The notes below the pieces were generated by a model, which was given only the letters and a program-made list of their open reading frames with translations, searched no databases and had not been told where the DNA came from. A stretch of DNA of 64,000 bases from Staphylococcus canis. GTDB lineage: Bacteria; Bacillota; Bacilli; Staphylococcales; Staphylococcaceae. Shown in pieces: positions 53,220-62,869 of this stretch (position 1 is its first letter; each line of letters starts with the position of its first letter). The DNA is taken from the NCBI RefSeq assembly GCF_016238445.1, contig NZ_JABANU010000001.1, forward strand, positions 1 through 64,000. The letters are read 5' to 3'. Position numbers and translations under genes: made by a program.

Positions 53220-53233
53220 TTGGGGTGTAATAA

Positions 53234-53914
53234 ATGAAAGTATATAGCCAAGGCGATCAAGCAATTGTAGTTTCAAAAAAAGAACCGGTAACACCTGAAT
53301 CGGTCCATCAATTAATTGCTTTAAGACAATATTTATTAAAACAAAATTACCCATATATAATTGAAATTATACCGACTGAAACAGATATGTTGATTTCTTA
53401 TGATGCGCGTATGATGATGAAATATTTCGATATAGCATCTCCATATCTATATTTCAAAGATATGATTGAACATATTCACCTAGATGACGTTCAAGTCGAA
53501 GCACATAAAGTAGTAGACGTTCCGGTATATTATGATGAGCAACACGGACCACATCTTCCAATGTTACTTAAAGAGTTAAATTTAGATTTAGATACATTTG
53601 TTCAATTACATACGCAATCTGATTATTTTGTGTCGATGATGGGTTACGCTCCGGGGTTCCCATATTTAACAGGTATGGACACGCGACTTGTTGTCAATCA
53701 TACAGCACCCGAAAAGCGTAATATTCCAGCGGGTTCAATTATCATTGAAAATAACAAGTGTGGCATTACAACAACTGATTTGTATGAAGATTGGCTAGTT
53801 ATTGGCTACACTCCGTTAAAGTTATTTAATCCAAATCAAAAAGATTTTGCGTTAATTGGTCTCGGAGATAGTGTTCGATTTTACCCAATAGAAGAAGGGA
53901 GTACGACAGTGTGA
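53234..53914 (+). CDS. pxpB: 5-oxoprolinase subunit PxpB (KipI-like)
   Basis: PxpB, with PxpC and PxpA, forms ATP-dependent 5-oxoprolinase, which opens pyroglutamate to glutamate. The 226 residues belong to the KipI/allophanate-hydrolase subunit-1 family: YVVIEIIPTETDMLISYD-like N-terminal region and the signature DYFVSMMGYAPGFPYLTGMD with RKNIPAGSI-like (EKRNIPAGSIIIENNKCGITTTDLYEDWLVIGYTP). GGGGTGTAA is the ribosome-binding region. It overlaps pxpC by four bases. The PxpA subunit (LamB/YcsF) is not in the window. Confidence 0.85.
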   Translation: MKVYSQGDQAIVVSKKEPVTPESVHQLIALRQYLLKQNYPYIIEIIPTETDMLISYDARMMMKYFDIASPYLYFKDMIEHIHLDDVQVEAHKVVDVPVYYDEQHGPHLPMLLKELNLDLDTFVQLHTQSDYFVSMMGYAPGFPYLTGMDTRLVVNHTAPEKRNIPAGSIIIENNKCGITTTDLYEDWLVIGYTPLKLFNPNQKDFALIGLGDSVRFYPIEEGSTTV

Positions 53915-54915
53915 CAATCATCGTTGAAGAAGGAGGATTATTCTCAAGTTTTCAAGACTTTGGACGAGAGGGATATGAACATTTAGGGGTCATTCGATGT
54001 GGCGCACTCGATTTTTTAGCTCATGAAATTGCGAATCGCTTAGTTGGTAACGATCGTAATGAAGCGACACTCGAAATGACAAATCAGATGGCACGATTAC
54101 GTTTTACTGAACCAACACTCATCGCATTATCGGGCGCACAAGTTGTTGCTTATGTGGATGGTAAACGTATTAGATCGAATCAACTTTATTTAATGCATAA
54201 AGGAGATGTATTAGCGTTTGAAGCGTTAAGAAGTGGTTCAAGGGTATATTTAGCAGTCGCAGGAGGATTTGAGGTTGATGAGTGGTTAGGTTCAGCTTCA
54301 ACTGACACTACAGCGCAACTTGGAGGATATGGTGGACGTACGCTAAAAGCTGGTGACGAGCTTAAAATGAAACGGACTTATAGCGACAGACATCATAAAT
54401 TATTTGAAAACCTGGAAACCCTAAAGGCAACAGATTGGGGTGTAGATGGTTATGCGCTATCATTCAATTATATCTCTGATGTAGTTCATGTGATTCCTGG
54501 AAAAGGTACTGAAGATTTTGAAACAGACATTATAGACACATTCACGAAAGAAGAATATAAGGTATCAAACAAAGCGAATCGCATGGGGATACTTTTAGAA
54601 GGCAATGCGATAAAAGCTCATTACGAAGGGATGCCACCACACCGTTCCGTGCAACGGGGTACAATTCAAGTGAAACGAGACGGGACGCCTATTGTTTTAT
54701 TAAATGATCATTATACATTGGGCAGCTATCCCCAAATAGGAACTATTGCTTCTTATCATTTATCAAAACTTGCTCAAAAACGTCAAGGTTCCAAGATTAA
54801 ATTTCAATTTATTGATGTTCTTCAAGCAGAAGCAAATCTTATGAAATACCATAAATGGCGTAAACAACTTTTCCAAGGTATAGAGTATCGTATGCAAAAT
54901 GAAATGAATAAATGA
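53911..54915 (+). CDS. pxpC: 5-oxoprolinase subunit PxpC (KipA-like)
   Basis: PxpC is the biotin-dependent-carboxyltransferase-like (AHS2) subunit of 5-oxoprolinase; the 334-residue length and motifs (FSSFQDFGREGYEHLGVIRCGALDFLAHEIANRLVGND; PHRSVQRGTIQVKRDGTPIVLLNDHYTLGSYPQIGTI) are characteristic. In Bacillus the KipA/KipI pair also modulates KinA. Translation starts at GTG 53911 inside the end of pxpB, AGAAGGGAG serving as binding site. It ends the pab-pxp group before a terminator. Confidence 0.85.
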   Translation: MTIIVEEGGLFSSFQDFGREGYEHLGVIRCGALDFLAHEIANRLVGNDRNEATLEMTNQMARLRFTEPTLIALSGAQVVAYVDGKRIRSNQLYLMHKGDVLAFEALRSGSRVYLAVAGGFEVDEWLGSASTDTTAQLGGYGGRTLKAGDELKMKRTYSDRHHKLFENLETLKATDWGVDGYALSFNYISDVVHVIPGKGTEDFETDIIDTFTKEEYKVSNKANRMGILLEGNAIKAHYEGMPPHRSVQRGTIQVKRDGTPIVLLNDHYTLGSYPQIGTIASYHLSKLAQKRQGSKIKFQFIDVLQAEANLMKYHKWRKQLFQGIEYRMQNEMNK

Positions 54916-54926
54916 TAAGAACTCTA

Positions 54927-54965
54927 CGGGTAACATAAATTTTGATGTTACCTGATTTTTTTATT
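54927..54965 (+). terminator. pxpC terminator
   Basis: CGGGTAACAT (54927-54936) pairs with ATGTTACCTG (54945-54954) and is followed by nine T. Confidence 0.8.
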
Positions 54966-55289
54966 TAAAATGATAAAAATTACAACTAGAGTCTGAATAC
55001 ATTTTCTCGATATTATCGTATACTCTTTTCTATTCGAACCAAAGAAGGCTGCGTCGAGTATCGATATGAAGAAAGCGTTTTAAAACCTGGTATTATCATC
55101 ACAATAAAATCGTCTTTTGAGAAGTCAATAGATGGGTTATGACTTGAAATTTCACTGGAATTCCTATATATTATTAAATTGAACTAACTTACGTTTATTA
55201 CAAAAATATTACAAATTAAAAGAAATGTTATTATTGTATAGAGTATATTAAGATAGAGTTTTGACTGAATATTAAACGGAGGAGCATGT
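54966..55289. other. Intergenic region upstream of ltaS
   Basis: About 320 bases. Plus-strand frame from roughly 54995 to 55141 is open for about 50 codons (SIRTKEGCVEYRYEESVL and KPGIIITIKSSFEKSIDGL) but has no start codon or ribosome-binding site, so it may be a remnant of a decayed gene. The last 100 bases are AT-rich and must contain the ltaS promoter. GGAGGAGC directly precedes ATG 55290. Confidence 0.35.
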
Positions 55290-57227
55290 ATGAAGAACGA
55301 AAAAAAGAAAATAGGGATATTCGCGTTTTTTCTTTTAATGGTGTTCACCATTGCACTAAAAACGTATTTTGCCTATTACGTTGACTTGTCGCTCGGTGTA
55401 AAGGGATTGACTCAAAATTTAATTTTACTATTAAATCCCTATAGTTTAGTCGCATTAATCTTAAGTGTGTTTTTATTTTTTAAAGGAAGAAAAGCCTACT
55501 GGTTAATGCTTATTGGTGGCTTTTTAATTACATTTTTATTGTATGCTAACGTCGTGTATTTCAGATTTTTCTCTGATTTCATTACGTTTAGCACACTGAA
55601 CCAAGTTGGTAACGTAGATTCTATGGGTGGTGCTGTAGGTGCATCATTTAAATGGCATGATTTTGTTTACTTTCTTGATATTTTAGTTTATCTATTCATT
55701 TTGATTTTTAAACAAAACTGGTTAAGTAAGAATGTGTTCCATAAAAGATTTATCCCTGTTGTTATGGCGACAGCGATTGCCTTATTCTTTTTAAATTTAG
55801 CGTTCGCTGAAACAGATCGTCCAGAATTATTAACACGTACTTTTGATCACAAATATCTTGTTAAATATCTAGGGCCTTATAATTTTACTGTATATGACGG
55901 TGTGAAAACGGTCCAAAACAATCAACAAAAAGCACTTGCATCAGAAGATGATTTAACTGAAGTTTTAAATTATACTAAACAGAAAAATACAGAACCTAAC
56001 ATGGAATATTTTGGAAAAGCAAAAGGTAAAAATATCATCAAGATTCACCTTGAAAGTTTCCAAACATTTTTAATCAATAAAAAAATCAATGGTGAAGAAG
56101 TTACACCATTTTTAAATCAATTATCATCTGGTCAAAATGATTTTAGATATTATCCTAATTTTTATCATCAAACTGGCCAAGGTAAAACATCTGATGCTGA
56201 GTTTACAATGGATAATAGTTTATATGGTTTACCTCAAGGGTCTGCCTTTTCACTTAAAGGGGACAATACGTACCAATCATTACCGGCAATTTTACATCAA
56301 CAGCAGAATTATACAACGAGCGTAATGCACGGTGACTACAAAACATTCTGGAATCGTGATCAAGTGTATCGTCATTTTGGTATTGATCGTTTCTATGATG
56401 CGACATATTATGATATGTCTCCAGAAAACCAAGAAAATTTAGGACTTAAAGATAAAGAGTTCTTTGATGAGTCTTTAAATTACTTATCTGAAGAAAAAGA
56501 ACCGTTTTATACACATCTTATAACACTAACAAACCATTATCCGTTTACACTTTCACCAGAAGATGCATCAATCTCTAAACCCAATACAGGTGATACAACA
56601 GTGGATGGGTATGTTCAAACAGCACGCTACTTAGATGAATCACTTCAACAGTTTATTAATGGTTTAAAAGAACGTGGTTTATATGATGATTCCGTCATTA
56701 TGATTTACGGTGACCACTATGGTATTTCTGAAAATCACAACAAAGCAATGTCTCAGCTATTAGGTGAACCGATAACACCAGCGAAATTTACAGATCTGAA
56801 TGCTACTGGTTTTTGGTTGAAAGCGCCTGGAGTGGAACCTGAAGTAGATGAAACATATGCAGGACAAATTGATGTGATGCCTACATTATTACATCTTGTA
56901 GGTGTTGATACTAAGAACTATTTAATGCTTGGTACGGATATGTTATCAAAAGATCACAAAGACGTTGTACCATTCCGAAATGGTGATTTTGTGACAAAAG
57001 ACTATAAATACGTCAATGGCCGAGCTTTTAGTAATGAAAATAATGAACCGCTTGAACAGCCACCTGCTGATTTAGAAAAAAATAAACGTCAAGTTGAAAC
57101 AGATCTTGAAATGAGCGATAAAGTATTAAATGGTGATTTGTTCAGATTTTATGATAATCCAGACTTTAAAGCGGTAGATCCTGCTAAATATCAATATGAA
57201 ACAGGACCTCAAGGTAATCAAAAATAA
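55290..57227 (+). CDS. ltaS: LtaS, lipoteichoic acid synthase
   Basis: LtaS polymerises glycerol-phosphate from phosphatidylglycerol onto the lipid anchor of lipoteichoic acid. The 645 residues include five N-terminal membrane helices (about 10-175) and an extracellular sulfatase-like domain (218 onward). The signal-peptidase site is ALA (215-217), followed by SEDD. Mn2+/catalytic residues are in place: Glu255 (KIHLESFQ) and the nucleophile Thr300 (GQGKTSDAE), and HYGISENHN later. The sequence is colinear with S. aureus LtaS (646). It is an essential envelope gene; terminator downstream. Confidence 0.97.
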   Translation: MKNEKKKIGIFAFFLLMVFTIALKTYFAYYVDLSLGVKGLTQNLILLLNPYSLVALILSVFLFFKGRKAYWLMLIGGFLITFLLYANVVYFRFFSDFITFSTLNQVGNVDSMGGAVGASFKWHDFVYFLDILVYLFILIFKQNWLSKNVFHKRFIPVVMATAIALFFLNLAFAETDRPELLTRTFDHKYLVKYLGPYNFTVYDGVKTVQNNQQKALASEDDLTEVLNYTKQKNTEPNMEYFGKAKGKNIIKIHLESFQTFLINKKINGEEVTPFLNQLSSGQNDFRYYPNFYHQTGQGKTSDAEFTMDNSLYGLPQGSAFSLKGDNTYQSLPAILHQQQNYTTSVMHGDYKTFWNRDQVYRHFGIDRFYDATYYDMSPENQENLGLKDKEFFDESLNYLSEEKEPFYTHLITLTNHYPFTLSPEDASISKPNTGDTTVDGYVQTARYLDESLQQFINGLKERGLYDDSVIMIYGDHYGISENHNKAMSQLLGEPITPAKFTDLNATGFWLKAPGVEPEVDETYAGQIDVMPTLLHLVGVDTKNYLMLGTDMLSKDHKDVVPFRNGDFVTKDYKYVNGRAFSNENNEPLEQPPADLEKNKRQVETDLEMSDKVLNGDLFRFYDNPDFKAVDPAKYQYETGPQGNQK

Positions 57228-57238
57228 ATAATAAATAC

Positions 57239-57273
57239 AAAACCTCCCCCAGAATTCCTGGGAGAGGTTTTTT
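57239..57273. terminator. ltaS terminator
   Basis: AAACCTCCCCCAG and CTGGGAGAGGTTT form a stem with one mismatch around AATTC, followed by TTTTTT; A-rich upstream makes it bidirectional with the convergent ZIP gene. Confidence 0.85.
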
Positions 57274-57278
57274 AGTGT

Positions 57279-58094
57279 TTAGCCTAACGCGACGTCTAAA
57301 ATCATCATAATTGTAAAACCAAGCATTAAACTTAATGTAGCAAGGTCTGTATTTTGCGCGGATTGTGAATCTGGTATTAATTCTTCTACCACCACAAAAA
57401 TCATCGCCCCTGCTGCAAAAGCGAGTGCGTATGGTAAAAGAGGTGTCACTATTAATATTGCAGCAGCACCAATTGTTGCGAAAACAGGCTCTACAAGTGC
57501 TGAGGCTTGACCGTAGTTAAAAGCCTTCCACTTAGACTGACCTGATGCATGAATTGGTAAAGATAATGCGGCACCTTCTGGAATGTTTTGAATTCCAATA
57601 CCTATGGCTAAACCAAGTGCGCCTAATAAAGTAGCATGACTATTACCAGTTGCAATTCCACCAAATGCTACACCAATCGCTAAACCTTCTGGAATATTAT
57701 GAAGTGTAATTGCAAGTAAAAGTAACGTGTTTTTATTTAAACTGGTTTGAATACCTTCTTTACGTTGCGTATCGTCGGTTGCATTTTGATGAATGTGAGG
57801 AATGATATAGTCTAATGAGCGAATAAAAATACCGCCTAATAGAAAGCCGATTGCTGCAGGAAGCCAAGGTACAGAGCTATCAGAGCTGCTTTCAATAGCA
57901 GGTTGTAACAACGACCAAAAGCTCGCCGCAATCATAATACCGGCTGCAAAACCTTGCATCGAGCTCAAGACTTTATCATTGACGTTTTTGAATACAAACA
58001 CAATTGCTGCGCCTAAAGCTGTTAATAACCAAGTAATAATACCGGCAATTAAAGCTTGTAAAAAGGGCGGAGCAGAAGCAATATAATCTAACAT
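57279..58094 (-). CDS. ZIP-family metal transporter
   Basis: This 271-residue eight-TM ZIP protein (GufA/ZupT-like) imports divalent metals such as zinc, manganese or iron. The metal-binding helices are clear: HNIPEGLAIGVAFGG (TM4) and IQNIPEGAALSLPI (TM5), with EELIPDSQSAQ in TM6-7. A His/acidic loop (HIHQNATDDTQRKEG) could bind metal. The ATG at 58094 follows AAGGAG. It is convergent to ltaS. The selectivity is not determined. Confidence 0.88.
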   Translation of the reverse strand: MLDYIASAPPFLQALIAGIITWLLTALGAAIVFVFKNVNDKVLSSMQGFAAGIMIAASFWSLLQPAIESSSDSSVPWLPAAIGFLLGGIFIRSLDYIIPHIHQNATDDTQRKEGIQTSLNKNTLLLLAITLHNIPEGLAIGVAFGGIATGNSHATLLGALGLAIGIGIQNIPEGAALSLPIHASGQSKWKAFNYGQASALVEPVFATIGAAAILIVTPLLPYALAFAAGAMIFVVVEELIPDSQSAQNTDLATLSLMLGFTIMMILDVALG

Positions 58095-58207
58095 TTTAAT
58101 AACTCCTTAGTATCATTCAAATCGAAAAAAGTGTATAATATATAGAACTGATTTAAGGTTAACAGATATATCCAAGTAAATCTATAAGAAAAAAGGATGT
58201 ATGTTTT

Positions 58208-60076
58208 GTGGAAGCATTTAAAATTGAACATTTAAAAAAATCCTACGCGGATAAAGTTATTTTTGATGATTTGAACTTATCAATTTCAAATCAAGAGCGA
58301 ATTGGATTAGTAGGCATTAATGGGACAGGTAAGAGTTCTTTATTAAAAGTAATAGCAGGATTAGATGAAGATTTTGAAGGTGATATGACACATCCCAAAG
58401 CTTATCGTATTCGTTATACATCTCAAAAGCATGATCTTAATCCAGTATCAACAGTATATGATGCAGTATTAAGCGCTGAAACAGAAACGCTTCAAGCTAT
58501 AAAACGTTACGAAAAAGCTGTTTTGCAATATACGGAAACACAATCTCAGAAGGATTTTAATGAAATGATGGATGCACAAACGGCTATGGATACATTAGAA
58601 GCTTGGGATTATAGCGCTGAAATCAAAACGATATTATCAAAGCTTGGTATTTATGATACGACTAAAACGATTCAACAGCTTTCAGGTGGTCAGCAAAAGC
58701 GCGTGATGTTAGCGCGAACATTAATTGAAATGCCGGACTTATTATTGTTAGACGAGCCAACGAACCATCTAGATTTTGAGTCAATACATTGGTTGATTCA
58801 ATACATAAAAAACTATCCTAAAACAGTTGTTTTTATCACACACGATCGCTACTTTTTAAATCAAGTGGCTTCAAGAATTGTAGAACTGAAATCAGGAAAA
58901 CTGTACTCTTATCCTGGAAATTATGAAGATTATATTGCTATGCGTGCGGAACGTGAAGAAATTGAAAGACAACAACAGGTTAAACAAAAAGCACTATACA
59001 AACAAGAATTAGCTTGGATGAGAGCTGGTGTGAAAGCGCGTACAACTAAACAACAGGCTCGTAAAAATCGCTTTGAGACATTAGAAGAAGAGGTCAAATC
59101 TCAGAAACATCAAGCAGAAGCACGTTTAGATATGGCGCATTCACGTTTAGGAAAGCAAGTATTTGAACTCAAAGATATATCGAAGTCTATCGATAACAAA
59201 GTCTTATTCCAAAATCTGACATCCATTATTCAAAAGAAGATGCGTATTGGTATTGTTGGGCCAAATGGAGCAGGGAAAACGACTTTGCTCAATATATTAG
59301 CTGGCTTAGATACAGATTTTGATGGAGAGCTTAAGGTTGGTCAGACTGTTAAAATTGCATATTTTAAACAAACAGATGAACGTTTAAATCTTGATGTACG
59401 CGTGATTGATTTCTTAAGGGAAGAGAGTGAAATAGCGTATCAAAAAGATGGTACATCTGTATCAGTGACACAATTATTAGAACGCTTTTTATTGCCAAGC
59501 GTAACACACGGTAAAAAAGTATATAAATTATCAGGTGGCGAACAAAAAAGGTTATATTTACTAAGACTTCTTGTTCATCAACCAAATGTTCTACTCCTTG
59601 ATGAGCCAACCAATGATTTAGATACAGAGACATTAACAATTCTAGAAGATTATATTCAAACGTTTGGTGGTACTGTAATTACCGTTAGTCATGATAGATA
59701 TTTTTTAAATAAAGTAGTAGACACATATTGGTATATACGAAATGGTCAAATTGATACGATAATGGGTCAATTTGAAGATTATCTGGCTTATAAACAACTA
59801 GAAACGAATCCGAAACCTAAAAAAGAACCTACAGTACAACAACAGCCTAAAAAGAAAAAGGGGCTTTCCTACAAGGAAAAAAGAGAATACGAAAGTCTGC
59901 TTGAACGTATTGATGAAACGGAACAACGTCTCCAAGTCATTGATGAAGAAATGATTGAAGCACATTCTGATTATGCTAAAATCAAAGAATTAAATGAAGA
60001 GAAAGAATCGCTAAATGCGCAATATGAAGTTGATATTGCAAGATGGAGCGAACTTGAAGAAATTTTAGAACAATAG
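58208..60076 (+). CDS. uup: Uup-type ABC-F ATPase
   Basis: This 622-residue ABC-F protein has two ABC domains: first GINGTGKSS (Walker A), LSGGQQKRVMLARTL and LLLLDEPTNHLDF; second GPNGAGKTT, LSGGEQKRLYLLRLL and LLLDEPTNDLD. A charged P-site tRNA-interacting linker lies between them, and a C-terminal coiled-coil domain (about 545-622) is characteristic of Uup rather than EttA or YdiF. No membrane segment, so it acts on ribosomes or nucleic acids. GTG 58208 follows AAAAGGATG. It is 9 bases before recQ, likely one transcript. Confidence 0.88.
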   Translation: MEAFKIEHLKKSYADKVIFDDLNLSISNQERIGLVGINGTGKSSLLKVIAGLDEDFEGDMTHPKAYRIRYTSQKHDLNPVSTVYDAVLSAETETLQAIKRYEKAVLQYTETQSQKDFNEMMDAQTAMDTLEAWDYSAEIKTILSKLGIYDTTKTIQQLSGGQQKRVMLARTLIEMPDLLLLDEPTNHLDFESIHWLIQYIKNYPKTVVFITHDRYFLNQVASRIVELKSGKLYSYPGNYEDYIAMRAEREEIERQQQVKQKALYKQELAWMRAGVKARTTKQQARKNRFETLEEEVKSQKHQAEARLDMAHSRLGKQVFELKDISKSIDNKVLFQNLTSIIQKKMRIGIVGPNGAGKTTLLNILAGLDTDFDGELKVGQTVKIAYFKQTDERLNLDVRVIDFLREESEIAYQKDGTSVSVTQLLERFLLPSVTHGKKVYKLSGGEQKRLYLLRLLVHQPNVLLLDEPTNDLDTETLTILEDYIQTFGGTVITVSHDRYFLNKVVDTYWYIRNGQIDTIMGQFEDYLAYKQLETNPKPKKEPTVQQQPKKKKGLSYKEKREYESLLERIDETEQRLQVIDEEMIEAHSDYAKIKELNEEKESLNAQYEVDIARWSELEEILEQ

Positions 60077-60085
60077 AGGGATTAT

Positions 60086-61864
60086 ATGGAACAAACACTG
60101 TCTCATTATTTTGGTTATCAATCATTTAGACCCGGTCAAAAAGAAATCATTAGCCATATTCTTAATGGAAACCATACATTAGGCGTTTTGCCCACTGGAG
60201 GCGGAAAATCAATCTGTTATCAAATCCCTGGGTTAATCTTAGAAGGTACAACGATAGTCATTAGTCCATTGATCTCACTCATGAAAGACCAAGTAGATCA
60301 ACTAAATAGTATGGGGATTGCTGCGGCATATTTAAATAGTAGTCAAAGTACTGCAGCACAAAAAGAAGTGGAAGATGATTTGAAACAAGGAAATTTAAAA
60401 TTTTTATATGTTGCACCAGAACGGTTTGAAAGTAGCTACTTTCAACAGTTACTCACTCATATCTCCATTGCGCTTGTCGCATTTGATGAGGCACACTGTA
60501 TCTCTAAATGGGGGCATGATTTTAGACCAAGTTATCAAGCTGTAATCCATAAAGTCTTTGCGATTCCTCAAGTATTTCCAATTGTTGCATTAACTGCTAC
60601 TGCAACGGTAGAGGTACAACAAGATATTATGTCACGCCTTAACATAGATGGGGAATATGTGATAAAGACGAGTATCAGACGACGTAATCTTGTTTTTAAA
60701 GTGAACCCAACGTATCAACGTCAAAAATTTATTACAGACTATGTGAAACAGCATGATAAAGATGCAGGTATTATTTATTGTTCAACACGTAAGCAAGTCG
60801 AAGCACTCTACGAAGCTCTAGAGGAAGAAAATTTTTCTGTTAGTTTTTACCATGCTGGGATGTCAGCAAAATTACGAGAAGAAGCACAAAACGACTTTCT
60901 ATATGACCGAACACGAGTTGTGGTCGCAACAAACGCTTTTGGTATGGGGATTGACAAATCGAATGTACGCTATGTCATTCATTATAATATGCCTGGAGAT
61001 TTAGAGTCTTACTATCAAGAAGCAGGACGTGCAGGTAGAGATGGGTTAAAAAGTGAATGTATTTTATTGTTTAGTGATCGTGATATCAGTTTACATGAAT
61101 ATTTTATAACGTCTTCTAAAGCGGATGACGATTATAAAGAGCGTATGGGTGAAAAACTTAATAAAATGATTCAATATACAAAAACAAATAAATGTCTCGA
61201 AGCCACACTAGTTCACTATTTTGAGCCCAATGAAAATTTAGAAGAATGTCAGCAATGTAGCAATTGTATAGCCAAAACGAAAACATATAACATGACTAAA
61301 GAGGCTAAAATGATTATTAGTTGTGTAGCACGGTTAAAACAAAGTGAAAGCTATCAAGTTGTGATTCAAGTGTTACGGGGTGAAACAACAGATTATATTA
61401 AATATCAGAATTATGATAGTTTATCAACATACGGCATTATGAAAGACTATACGACAAGTGAATTACATCATTTAATCGACGAGTTACGATTTAAAGGCTT
61501 TTTAAATGAACGTGATGAAATTTTATTATGTGATACTTCAGTTCAAAAATTACTTCAAGCAGATGCACAAATTTATACAGTGCCATTTAAGCAAAAATCT
61601 AAAGAAACGGTACACATTAACACCATAGAAGGTGTCGATCGTAAATTGTTCGAGCAACTTGTTGAAGTGCGTTTTAAAATGAGTCAACGTTTAAATATCC
61701 CACCAACAAATATCTTTTCAGATTTGACATTAGAAGCGTTTGCGAAACGTAAGCCGACAACTAAAGAAGATATGATTCAAATTGAAGGGGTAGGCAGTTA
61801 CAAATTAAAGCACTATTGTCCACAGTTTTTAGAGGCTATTCAAAATTACACAACATATGTATAA
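60086..61864 (+). CDS. recQ: RecQ-type ATP-dependent DNA helicase
   Basis: This 3'-5' SF2 helicase works in recombination and repair. The 592 residues have Walker A (GVLPTGGGKSICYQIP), the DEAH-type box VAFDEAHCISKWGHDFRPSYQ, motif VI GRAGRDG and the RQC zinc-binding cysteines (CLEATLVHYFEPNENLEECQQCSNC), then an HRDC domain (about 515-592). Complete family length. GAGGG lies before the ATG. It is 9 bases after uup and 45 before the ABC transporter, as in the S. aureus order. Confidence 0.93.
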   Translation: MEQTLSHYFGYQSFRPGQKEIISHILNGNHTLGVLPTGGGKSICYQIPGLILEGTTIVISPLISLMKDQVDQLNSMGIAAAYLNSSQSTAAQKEVEDDLKQGNLKFLYVAPERFESSYFQQLLTHISIALVAFDEAHCISKWGHDFRPSYQAVIHKVFAIPQVFPIVALTATATVEVQQDIMSRLNIDGEYVIKTSIRRRNLVFKVNPTYQRQKFITDYVKQHDKDAGIIYCSTRKQVEALYEALEEENFSVSFYHAGMSAKLREEAQNDFLYDRTRVVVATNAFGMGIDKSNVRYVIHYNMPGDLESYYQEAGRAGRDGLKSECILLFSDRDISLHEYFITSSKADDDYKERMGEKLNKMIQYTKTNKCLEATLVHYFEPNENLEECQQCSNCIAKTKTYNMTKEAKMIISCVARLKQSESYQVVIQVLRGETTDYIKYQNYDSLSTYGIMKDYTTSELHHLIDELRFKGFLNERDEILLCDTSVQKLLQADAQIYTVPFKQKSKETVHINTIEGVDRKLFEQLVEVRFKMSQRLNIPPTNIFSDLTLEAFAKRKPTTKEDMIQIEGVGSYKLKHYCPQFLEAIQNYTTYV

Positions 61865-61909
61865 TGAAGGTAAGGTTGGGTAAAATATACAAAATGAGAG
61901 AGGGAGTCT

Positions 61910-62869
61910 ATGATACAATTTAACAATGTTTCCAAAAAATATGGAAACAAAGTCGTCGTTGATCAAGTGGATTTTGAGATTAACGAAGGAGAGTTTTTCA
62001 TTTTAATTGGTCCATCGGGGTCAGGTAAAACGACAACAATGAAAATGATTAATCGACTCATTCCATTATCTGAAGGTTATATTTATTTTAAGGATCGACC
62101 AATTAGTGATTACTCTGTATATGAGATGCGTTGGGATATGGGATATGTTTTACAACAAATCGCACTTTTCCCACATATGACAATACGTGATAATATTGCT
62201 CAAGTGCCTATGATGAAGGGATGGAGTAAAGAGAAAATAGATCAACGTATTGATGAGCTACTAGATATGGTTGGTTTAGATCCTAAACAATTTAGAGACC
62301 GTAAACCAGAAGAATTATCAGGAGGCCAACGTCAGCGTGTGGGTGTTGTACGTGCTTTAGCTGCAGATCCACCTGTGATATTAATGGATGAGCCTTTTAG
62401 TGCGCTCGATCCAATCACAAGAGCAAAACTACAAGATGATTTGTTACAATTACAAGATAAAATTAAAAAGACGATTGTATTTGTAACACATGATATCGAA
62501 GAAGCGTTTCGTTTAGGGGATCGTATTTGTTTACTAAACCAAGGACATGTCGAACAAATTGGAACACCGAATGATTTTATAAAAAATCCTAAAAATGATT
62601 TTGTTCGAGAGTTTCTTGGAGATACAACACGTATTGTGATGAATCACTTTACTTTAGGAAAGATTGCTGAATTAGTGGGACAGCCTTTAACAGCAGATGA
62701 AAATCCAAATTATCCAGTTGTTGATCAAGCGAATAAGATTAGCGATGTATACCGGGAACTTGTGTCTCATGAAGGCGTCATCGTTGCTTTAGAGGAACGA
62801 CACTGGTTATTAACGAGACAAGATATTTTCAAATTCTTATCTCAAAGTAAGGCTGGTGAACTTGTATGA
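61910..62869 (+). CDS. OpuBA/OpuCA-like osmoprotectant ABC ATPase
   Basis: This 319-residue ATPase drives uptake of choline, carnitine or glycine betaine. Walker [19 protein letters not shown], signature LSGGQRQRVGVVRALAADPPVILMDEPFSALDP and EEAFRLGDRICLLNQG are typical of the OpuC/ProV branch. The C-terminal CBS region is short (one partial CBS, about 245-319). GAGAGGGAG precedes the ATG. It overlaps the permease gene by four bases. Which quaternary amine it prefers cannot be told from sequence. Confidence 0.85.
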   Translation: MIQFNNVSKKYGNKVVVDQVDFEINEGEFFILIGPSGSGKTTTMKMINRLIPLSEGYIYFKDRPISDYSVYEMRWDMGYVLQQIALFPHMTIRDNIAQVPMMKGWSKEKIDQRIDELLDMVGLDPKQFRDRKPEELSGGQRQRVGVVRALAADPPVILMDEPFSALDPITRAKLQDDLLQLQDKIKKTIVFVTHDIEEAFRLGDRICLLNQGHVEQIGTPNDFIKNPKNDFVREFLGDTTRIVMNHFTLGKIAELVGQPLTADENPNYPVVDQANKISDVYRELVSHEGVIVALEERHWLLTRQDIFKFLSQSKAGELV

